From the NCBI GenBank assembly GCA_900239685.1, contig OENT01000036.1:124001-188000 (forward strand): 64,000 bases of DNA, given 5' to 3'. A model generated the notes under the pieces. It made no database searches, was not told the origin of the DNA, and saw nothing but the letters and a program-made list of their open reading frames with translations. The stretch's first letter is position 1. Every line of letters begins with the position of its first letter. The stretch is from Rotaria macrura (lineage: Eukaryota; Rotifera; Eurotatoria; Philodinida; Philodinidae). This document shows, piece after piece, positions 50,335-61,085 of this stretch. A program made the position numbers and the translations under genes.

Positions 50335-50360
50335 TCTATATAATATATATATATATATAT
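50335..50360. repeat. TA dinucleotide repeat
   Basis: Almost pure TA run. Confidence 0.85.
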
Positions 50361-50558
50361 GAGACAAACTCGAGTTTAATCGAACAAAAGAAAATAAAAG
50401 AATGAGCTCGTAACATAGTCAAGTGTTATTTTAAAAATTGATTTCTAGATTTTTTATTCATTGTCAATCAGCATATTAATTGAAAAAGAAAAGATACACA
50501 TCACGTGCCATTTCATTCATTTCCACTTAAACAAATGAAATATGTTCCGTTTCAGATA

Positions 50559-50598
50559 TGTATATATACATATATATATATATATGTGTGTGTGTGTA
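50559..50598. repeat. TA/TG compound microsatellite
   Basis: TATATACATA-type units pass into TA repeats and then TG repeats. Confidence 0.85.
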
Positions 50599-52205
50599 CA
50601 GAAGACATTTGCGTCATCATGCGCATTTATATACATATACACAATATTAGTGAGATTAATCGATTAAATCAGTCAACAACCTATTTCGACGACTAACGAT
50701 GATGAGCTGCATGTGTATGTTCGCTTATAGATTCAATTGATTCACATGCTAATCACCTATTCTTTTTCTACATGAACGCATATATCAATCTTGAAAATAG
50801 AAAAAAAAAGAAACAACTCATGATGCAATACAATATCTATCTACATGTCATTTTTGGCAATGTTATCAAAATGTTAGCAGTAGTTTTGATAGATGAGATA
50901 AATCTTCGATTGGTGCTTAGTTTAGTTTGATGATGACAATGATTTGTTGTCTGTAGTTAGATTTCTTCATCGTTATTTCTTTTCATCTTGATCTTTTTTT
51001 AGTATACTTACGTTGTTCTTGTTAATGTGTCGAAATAGTTCTTTGGACACACTATTTATAGACATTCTTGAAAATAGTTGATATCAATTTTCAAACATCT
51101 TATATTGAATAGATAGAATAGTTTATTATGCTTTAACCAGTCGAAAAACAAAAACAATCGACAAGCATTTTGATTCATTATGAAATTTAATTGCTACTAC
51201 ATAGTAATTACAATAAGAATGATACGGTGATAAGAAGACTGTAATTGAAACCAATATTTGATTCAGATTTTTGCTACCGAGCCAATGATTCATAGTATGC
51301 CAAGAATTTGCACACGATCCTTAGTACTCTTAGTCTTTATATTGGATACAACATCGATTACGTTTGAAATACTTGAATCGTTTTCTTTTCAATGATTCTA
51401 ATATGTAGTCTGTACAGAGAAGAGAAAATATTGTTTTCGAACAGAACTTTATTACTAATTGACAATACAAATATACTTTAAATACTTGAAAATAAAAATG
51501 AGAGACTTATGGAAATAGAAACCTGAATAAACTTGTCAAGATTATGAAAGTGATTTGTAAATAATAATCGATTTCAAATACTCATGTGAAAGGTTAATTG
51601 ACATGTTTCTTCTCTACATAGAAGAACTAAAAACGATACTCTTTTTCTTATTATTTCTTTTTTTCTTGTGTGAAGAGAATGAAACAAATCAGAAATTAAA
51701 AACGTCTGTTTTTTCAATGGTTGGATAGTGTAGCTGTTATTCTTCTCTCATTGGCACTCAATTAATTTAACGATCGAACGCATTCGTCATTTCTTCTCTT
51801 TCTCTCTTTCCTTTTATTGACATACACCGTTACGAGTTTAACATTCACATATGTATGGCATCTATGAGCTCAATCAATTTCTCGTTCTTTTTCTTCGTTA
51901 TATTTTTCTCTTTCTCTCTATTCGGGATGCATATAAATGGTCTGCTAAATTGCCGAGAGAATTGCTGCTATTAGTGCATATGTTTCGGCGAATGGGAAAA
52001 AAGGACTCTCTCGCTTACTCGTTTGCTCGTTCGTTTTTGGTACTCTCGCTTGCACATACGCACACACACGGGTATCATAATCATAATTTGCTAGTGTATA
52101 GATGTATAATCGCTCCGATGAGTCTCTTCATTGATGGGTGTTGAGATTTTCTCTGTGTCTCTCCATCGTTATTTCTCTTGTTCGGTCTCATTCACCCTCT
52201 TTATG

Positions 52206-52240
52206 TATATATATATATATATTTATATGTATGTATGTAT
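52206..52240. repeat. TA/TATG microsatellite
   Basis: TA repeats followed by three TATG units, about 250 nt before the NK1 start codon. Confidence 0.8.
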
Positions 52241-52487
52241 CGTATTTACATGAGGGAAAAATTCATGCACATGCAGTCATTAACAGCAATCATTGAGAGT
52301 TCGTGATCGTTAAAGAGAAAAAAAAAGAGAAAAATGCACTAGATATTTATTCTGTAATAAAACGAGTAAAGACATTCGATAATCAGTAGAACAATACGAG
52401 AATAGTATCTTCTTCTTGGAGCAAAAGTAAATAACCTAGATATCTCATTGTATACACAATCTACTTTCTAGATCGGAATCTTTTCTG

Positions 52488-53717
<1,230 letters not shown>

Positions 53718-53730
53718 CCTATATTGGATA

Positions 53731-53736
53731 AATAAA
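53731..53736 (+). terminator. Polyadenylation signal AATAAA of the NK1 gene
   Basis: Canonical hexamer starting 14 nt after the stop codon. If used, the 3' UTR is very short. Confidence 0.5.
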
Positions 53737-56700
53737 TTTAAAAAATACTGATATACATATATATATTATTTGTCGTCATTTTTGTTTACGTCTGTACGCT
53801 TTTTTGTTTACTGTTGTCTTTTCTCTTTGTTCTTCAAGTTTTTTTTTTCTATACAGTTAATTCATTGGTCGTATATGACGGATATAAAGAAATAGAAGTA
53901 AAAAACTACGGATGACGAGTGTCATGTTTGACAAGAATTTGTGAAAACAGCAGCGACATCGATTAACATTCAAAAATATATCAAATAGCACCTTGTTGGT
54001 ATTATACACATCAGTCAAATGCCATTCTCTTGTGATAATATTGCCTAGTATACTAGCAATCAACTAATCGAATTTGTTCTTTGACAGTATTATCTACTGT
54101 CTTTCTATAAACGCTAGAAGAAGAAGTAGAAGTAGAAGAAGAAGAAGAGACGAGAAAAAAAAAACGAGAAAGTTTGTGATGATCGACATTAGCTTTGATT
54201 TGCATGATACACTGTCAGATATCATTCGTCTTTCTTCTCCACCCTGTATGCAAGTGTGCGTGTTTCTGATAACATACATATATACAAAGTAAGGATAAGG
54301 CCAATCGGATACGGATTGGGAATAAAAGAAACTAAGAGAAGAAAATATCGTGTCTGTCCGATTAATACACGAATTATCTGTATGAAAGAGAAAGAAAAAA
54401 AGAGTAAAAGTCAGAAATAAAAAGAACTGACCATAATTGCTTCATTATCGAGGTTTTATTACATACTACATACAACAACAACAGCATTTGTGTATATATG
54501 TATGCTCTTTGTCCCTCATCAACATTGCAGACATACAGAGAATGAGTGAGAGAGAGGATTGGGGGGGGGAGGAAGATCGTCGAGTAAATGTACATATATA
54601 GACGTAATCATATACATGAAGATATATATGTAGACATGGATATTTTTTAATGATTTACCCGATCATTCTCATCAATTACACAGCATGATAGAAAGCATGT
54701 ATATTATTTATCGATGTGTTATTTAATTATAATTAAATTCTATTACTATTCTTAAACATGGATTAATGTGTTCTATTTTTGATTTGTGTCTAACTAGACA
54801 AAAAGAAGAAGAACGATTCATGTGTGCATCGCTTTCTTTTTTCATTTGTTTTTCAAATCAATGATTACGATGATGATGACGATGATCGTTCTCATGAGAT
54901 TGAAACTGTGATATCTGTTAAGCTCATTTCATAAACAATCAATTGAAGATATAAATAGATAGAGATGTATAACTGACAGAAAAATAGAGAAAGTGAATAC
55001 GATCGTTCGTCTATCACTATCAGTCAAACAACAACAATCATTGTTGAATGGTGATGAGTCAATTGGCAGGTGGTAACAATTGCTGTTTAATCGATTCGAT
55101 TATTGAAATTTGATTTTGTTCTTTTCTTATGATGACTTTATTCTTCATCTTCATAAAAAATCAAATTTCCAATAGACTATTGAAGTCTTTTTTTGTTTTT
55201 CTGTGTGTCATACACAATAAAGTGAATTTTATTTAGATTATTGATTAAACATTTAAAATGTTATTTCACAGTCGAAATCGAGTAAATGTTGTTTTCTGTT
55301 GTCAAACACTCAGATTCCATATTTGCTAATTACTATCAGATGGATCTTACTTCGGAATATTCCAGTGTCACTTTGCTTTTAAGATCAGACATCGCTATAA
55401 AAATTTCTATATGATTCTCTTAGCAGATCGAGGCCGAATAAGCATGCTCGTAAATGACCGTAACTCATCGTATAACATGGCTCAGTATTAGGATCATATT
55501 TCTTCGTATCATACACGAAGAAATATGATCGTTTAGCCGAGTCCATGTAGGACTTCTGTATAAATCAGTATCTTAACGTAAAACGGTCATATTTCTTTGT
55601 GTATGATGCGAAGAGATACAGTTGTTTCTGAGCATAAATGGATTTCCAAGTTTCTTCGTCCTGGGAAGACGAGATCATATTTTACTCAATGATTTTTCTT
55701 CATGCACTGTGCTATGAAAATATCATGAGATTCATAGAAAATAATTGGGACGATAACATTTAAAGTTAGCAATCATAAATAAAGATATAGTATTCAGTAG
55801 TGAATCTGAGGTCTTTGCAATGCAAATGGCAATTAGTTAATGATATCTTTCAGAGATAATATGGATAATTCTTTTTTACAATTAGATAATCTGCTTTTGA
55901 ATCTGAATTGAAATTTATCATGATTATATTTTCTAAATCTGTAAGTCAATATAACAGAGATGAAACAATCTATCTAGTAACAACTATTGATCGATGTTCG
56001 TGAAAAATTAGCATGCTCAAATGAAACAATGCAATAAATTGTCCGTTCAGTGTCAGTATTGATTCTAGATTGATCCTATCATTAAGATAGATATGATCAA
56101 TAAGAATTCTGTTGATGTATTTATACTTGAATTGTCGATTACTTTTATAATAGAGACGGTGTCTTGAATTTTAAAACATTTGATTTTAGTTCTCTTCCCT
56201 TAAATTCTTTCTACGACTTTACATGCGATACTACGACAAGACGACTCGATTTATAAAGAGCTCATACTGGTGTTCTACTGCATACTCTTTACTTGTCGGT
56301 TACCTATTTTATTCAAGTAAAAATGTTTTTCTTAAATTATGAAGTTAAAAATATTTGAGAAACAAATGACGGATATCAATTTGAACAAGAAAACATTCAA
56401 CTGAATATTCAGATACGAATGTGTAAGAATCATAAACGAAATGGTTTTTTTTACTTGTCAATCCAGATTTCCAATGCATTCTTTACTAGAATTTACTAAG
56501 GAAGATCAAGTGCTATTGAAATTCACTTTAAAACTATCATTCTTTTACTAGATTGATAACATGGGACAAAAGATGAATGTAAAAATCGAAACAGATGTTT
56601 TCTTTCTAAATTTCATGCATATTTAAGGAAATCCAATTTGTTCTTAACTGTGTGTAACATACTAAGGTTCTTCTTTCTTATTGCTAAAATCTCAATATCA

Positions 56701-56780
56701 TAAACTAGAACTTTGATGAGTCATCGCAAATAGTTTGCAGGTCACAGACTGTTTCTTGTTTCTTCTTTTTTGAATTAGAA
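53737..56780. other. Intergenic region downstream of NK1
   Basis: AT-rich with GAA-rich (about 54115-54172) and G runs (54560-54573). Contains a strong palindrome at 55492-55530, listed separately. No gene recognised. Confidence 0.5.
55492..55530. repeat. Near-perfect palindrome, 16-bp arms and 7-nt loop
   Basis: Arm GATCATATTTCTTCGT at 55492-55507 is exactly reverse-complementary to 55515-55530. The pairing continues weakly outwards (GGCTCA against GCCGAG). A related sequence (GGTCATATTTCTTTGTGTATGATGCGAAG) lies at about 55586-55614. This looks like the core of a small foldback element or a cruciform-forming site. Confidence 0.7.
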
Positions 56781-57310
56781 CAATGTACCCTCTCAAGTCC
56801 ACGGTACTCGAATTCGTACAAGTACTCTGTTCGAGCACGGACAGGGTACCTCTAATGCTAACGATGTATTGAGATCATTTAGTGGGAAAAGTGATGGCGC
56901 ATCAGATAGATGATGCGAAGATTCTGATCGGTTCGATGAAATAAAAGATTGGACTAATAATTCAGTTGTTTATAAACAACTATCTCGTTTAACTATGACT
57001 TCATTATACATATATTTCAACTGTAATGATTCAGCAACTAGTGAAAAACTATTTAACAAAACTGGACGAACGCTAAAGACTCGATGACAATTATTATGTC
57101 CTGATGTGCAAGGATCTTCCTGTATTTCTTCATGGTTGTTTCTAATTGTCATTTGAATAGTATTATTGCATTCTTATTTAATCAAACTAAAGAAAATAGT
57201 GAGCTGCTATTTTGAATTTGAATTATGACTAGGGTACGATTGAGGTGAATTCAATGTATTTGAGATAAGGATAGAGTACGGATACGAACCGTTGTACCCG
57301 TGCAATAGTG
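56781..57310 (+). mobile_element. Degenerate hAT transposon remnant, transposase C-terminus
   Basis: Between about 56870 and 57155 the plus strand reads like the C-terminal dimerisation region of hAT transposases: DEIKDWTNN, then a YKQLSRLTMTSLYI stretch and SATSEKLFNKTGRTLKTR, a stop, and QLLCPDVQ. This parallels the hAT pattern of LS..A...L..PATSA.SER.FS..G...R..L.P. Stops and the missing N-terminal two thirds show it is dead. It is flanked by GTAC-rich sequences containing GTACCC/GGGTAC (56785-56850 and 57232-57300), probably the former terminal regions. Exact ends are not determined. Confidence 0.65.
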
Positions 57311-58332
57311 TACATGGCAGAAGACTTCATTTATCATTGGTATTACTCTGAAACCATGAAAAATGATTTTTTTTACACATTGTCTTACTTTGAAAAGCTT
57401 CAATCGTCGGTTCTACCCATGACATAGTCTATATCATTGAGTTCATGAATGATTTGTAACAAGAATTTTACAGTTCAGCTCATTAGATTGACTTGAAAAA
57501 GTTTTTGTTCTTCTAACAAATGAATAGATAGTTTTTTTTATTTCACGTTGTCATCATTCTAGATTGAACGAAGTCGACTTAGTGAACGATTCGAAAACAA
57601 TATTTCGTTGTGAAGAAGAAACTGAACAGTTGATCGAGAAAAATAAAATTCATCTATAAAAATCGTTGGAAGAGTAGTATCATTTTAAATCACTATTCAC
57701 TTGTATAAAATAGTCTTGTGTATTTCACTTAACGCAATCAAACAAATTAGGGAGCTGATCGGGATATGCCTATTGACGAGATTGATCGAATCCGAAGGTG
57801 AGAATACGTGAAGTTCTCTATTCATATTAAATATTATATGAGTTACTTTTGAAAATAGTGCAATCATGTAGATACCCTCTCATGGAATTTGAGAAAAATC
57901 TTATTCGAACTATTTTGCTTTTGTTCCTATCGATGACGGAAGACAAAAGAAAAATTTAAGTGGATATGCCACAGCGATACCTTCACAACAGAGAAGATAT
58001 TCTTGTCTTGACAGGCAGATCACTGTAGAAATCGTTCACATTCATTCATTTTTGTTCAAAGGCTATTTAAAAATATCCTAAGATTGTAGTCAGTTGATTA
58101 AAAAGAATTCCAATACATATATATGCATGAAAAACTAGATGTCGCTTTCCATCAATCAATGTTTTATTCAATACATGAAGGCCAACGAAGATTCCTTTAC
58201 ATTGGTGATATTGACCAACCTTTGGAATTCTATCGTTTCATTTCATTCATTCACTCAGTTAGTCGAACTTTTTCTTTGTAAACTAATAAAACACTCTTAT
58301 TATGCAAAATATTCATTTAGGTATATTTTAAG
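57311..58332. other. Spacer upstream of RSL1D1-like gene
   Basis: No coding gene. Should contain the promoter and perhaps a non-coding first exon of the RSL1D1-like gene. A small open frame at 58139-58336 is not supported by any family match. Confidence 0.45.
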
Positions 58333-59760
58333 ATGAAAACTAAATCACCTGAAACAAAACCAGAAAGTTCAACGAAAGAAATAAATTCATCAGAATGTCC
58401 ATTCGATTTTAATGTTTGCCAAAAAGCATTAGTAGCACTGAAACAAATCATTGACAATGCTCAACAAGGTCACAAACAACTATTAGATGAATCAGTGCCA
58501 ATCAGTCTCTATCTTCACGTACACAAAATACCTCGTTGTACCTATCTTCGTCTTTCATCGGAATTACCTCACCCATTTATTCAACAAGATACACAAGATG
58601 TATGTTTGTTTGTACGTGATGATGATGTTAATGGTCGTGAATATGAAGCAACTGTACGCCGTTATAAAACTATGATTGAAAAATTTAAACTACCATTTAA
58701 TATCGACATTATGACATTAAAACAACTCAATCAAGTAAAATTTAAATAAATTAAGAGGAAAAGAAAAAAAAAGGAGTCATCATTTTTATTTTAGGAATTG
58801 GTACCTTACGAAGCTAAACGAAAATTATGTGCTCGTTATGATCTCTTTCTTGCTGATCGACGTATCATAACATCATTGATGCGTGGTCAATTACTAGGAA
58901 AACATTTCCGCTATCATGGTAAAATGCCAATAGGTATTAATGTTTTCAATAAAGAATTTAAACAACGTTTACTATCATTATGTTCATCCACGTATGGTCG
59001 TATGGCTGGTACGGGACCACTTTTTTCCATGCAATTTACCACTGTTGAACAATCAATTGAACATGGAATAGAAAATCTTAAAGCAATATGCCAAACTATC
59101 GGTAAAGATTTACCAGGTAGTTGGTTAAATATTGCTCATGCTCATTTTTATGGAAATAATTTACAATCATTACCAATTTATTATAGTGCACATAATAAAA
59201 ATGATGTTAAAAAATTAAATTTACCAGAAACTCATCAAAATGAAATTGAAATAGGTGAACTATCAACCGCTGATAAAAATCTTAATGTTATTGTGCAAAC
59301 AAATGGAAGTATAAGTTTAACAAAAAGAAAGAAATTAAATGATACTTTAAAAAAGAAAAAACCGAAAAAACGTTTACAAAAAACCTGGATTCACGGTGTG
59401 GAAAAACGCAATTCAAAGAAAACTACATCGAAACGAGAAAACAAGATTGAAAAAGGTGCCGATGTGCCTAATTTCAATACTGACGAGAAACCTTTGGTTG
59501 ATACAGCGTTTGTAAAACGTATTGCTATTACAAAACTTGTCAAGAAAGATGAAAAACCAAAGCATATTGAACAAAATTATGCTAGTAAACCAGCACCCAG
59601 AGCTGAAAAACGAAAACGTCTTCTAGTTGCTGCCAAACAAGCTTCGAAAGAAAATAACAATGATGATGATAATGATATTCCAACATTAATTGATGATAGT
59701 GAAGAACGCAAAATAAAGAGTGGTGGAAGAAGTAAAAAGAAAGTTCGTGTTAATGCTTGA
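58333..59760 (+). CDS. RSL1D1: Ribosomal L1 domain-containing protein 1 homologue (nucleolar)
   Basis: 455 residues from two exons, 58333-58734 and 58795-59760, joined by a 60-nt intron in phase 0. Residues about 15-270 form the ribosomal L1-like fold: CQKALVALKQI, VPISLYLHVHKIP, VCLFVRDDD, then YDLFLADRRI, LMRGQLLGKHF, MPIGINV, and TVEQSIEHGIENLKAIC. The C-terminal third is Lys-rich and low in hydrophobics (TKRKKLNDTLKKKKPKKRL; SGGRSKKKVRVNA), as in human RSL1D1/CSIG, and should target the nucleolus. Length is close to the human protein (490). The human protein affects ribosome biogenesis and senescence (p27/PTEN translation); a rotifer-type animal need not share the latter. The start is the first ATG after a splice-like TTTTAAG, so a 5' UTR intron is possible. 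Confidence 0.9.
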
Positions 59761-59798
59761 TTGTGTTTGTGTTTTTGTTCTTCTTGTTTTGATTGGTT

Positions 59799-59804
59799 AA
59801 TAAA
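59799..59804 (+). terminator. Polyadenylation signal AATAAA of the RSL1D1-like gene
   Basis: Canonical hexamer 39 nt after the stop codon. Confidence 0.55.
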
Positions 59805-61085
59805 AGAAAAAGCAGCAACAACAAGGCACTGTTTTCCTTTAAAGTACGTTTATTTTTTTCTTGCTTCCTTCATAAGAAAAAATCATAAAGTTGCATGTAG
59901 AAGGAGATGAACTTTTTCAAAACAACAGCTATAAGTGCAATGTGTCTGGGATTCAAACGTAAAAGTGATTCGGTTGTGTTCTATTTTTGCTGGAAGGACA
60001 TTTAGAACATACAGTTTTTTCTTCCTCCTGCTGGTTCTTATAAAAGGGAGGCAAACATCTAGTTCAGTTAGTAGAAAAAAAAGGTAATGAGTATGTCGTT
60101 TGTCGAGTTGTATAGGATAGAATTTTTTTCTCATTGTAGCCATAAAAATTGTCTTCTAATCATTTTATTGAACAGTTTTTGACAGCTGTCCATATTTCAA
60201 TTGTCCTATGAAACATTTATCGTATTCGCTCCTAGTACGAGATATTTTTTTCGTATTCTAAAACGAGTAAAGCACTAGTATGATTGAGATGCCTAGGAAT
60301 ATTCTTTCAATTCTCGAAGTCTATATGTAAACTACGAACAGTATGATCAGGTATTCAAAATCAAGTGTAGAAGAAAGATACGATATTTGATTTATTTTAA
60401 ACAAATTATCCTCAATGTCAAAATACGATTTCAGGAAGATGACCTTCATAGAGTGTTTGCCGTCGGCTGAATAAATCAAAGTAAGTCACCATTAGGCAAT
60501 CAATTAACTTGCAATAGGATTCAATACTTGAACGATTTTGTCTTTTGATTAATACGGATTTGAACCAGGGATGCATCAGTACAAGTATTACTGGTTTTAT
60601 GTGTGCCAGTATTTCTAGTTAATTCAGCATCACTTATACCAAAACATACCAGTATTGGAGGTTTCAGTTAGTGGAACTCTCAATCCTGGTGTGTGTTGTC
60701 ATCAATGATCCTGGGAGACTCGTAATATTGATACTGGTGGATCCCTATATTTTGAATAACTGAACTCATCTGAATTTGAAACACTTGCTTCCTTAAATTT
60801 TTAAAAGTCCCTGGTGGTATAACAGCAACATCTGTCATGTTCTATAAACGTTTCTACGGTTACGATTATTGCGATCTAAGCAATGTGACTCATAGAATCT
60901 TTTTTTGATATGATATATTGTTACTTTTTAAATTATATTTGACATTTTGGAATTTTGCGTTCTGTTTTATTAATATTCAAGTGCTGATGTAAAAAAAAGA
61001 AAAAAGAATAATGATTCCGTCAAAAGAAAAGAAACCTCATTGTTGTAGATGATGAAGTAGTCAGTATATTGAAAGTGATTGAAGT
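59805..61085. other. Spacer between RSL1D1-like and MGAT1 genes
   Basis: No gene. Contains the small hAT-like MITE at 60565-60748, listed separately, and otherwise AT-rich sequence that must include the MGAT1 promoter. Confidence 0.5.
60565..60748. mobile_element. Short hAT-like MITE, about 184 bp
   Basis: Left end CCAGGGATGCATCAGTACAA and right end (reverse complement) ATAGGGATCCACCAGTATCAA form imperfect inverted repeats of about 28 bp. Flanks GATTTGAA and ATTTTGAA agree at six of eight bases, as expected for an old 8-bp hAT target duplication. The interior also repeats CCAGTATT/AATACTGG motifs. No coding capacity. Confidence 0.6.

Larger units (their letters stand above)
45520..52487. other. 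Gene-free 7 kb upstream of the NK1 homeobox gene
   Basis: No exon or protein family recognised on either strand. Contains several simple repeats: CG/CA/CT at 48950-48984, TA-rich at 49210-49250, TA at 50335-50360 and TA/TG at 50559-50598, and TA/TATG at 52206-52240. Long non-coding flanks are usual for developmental homeobox genes, so regulatory elements are plausible but cannot be pinned to positions. Confidence 0.5.
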
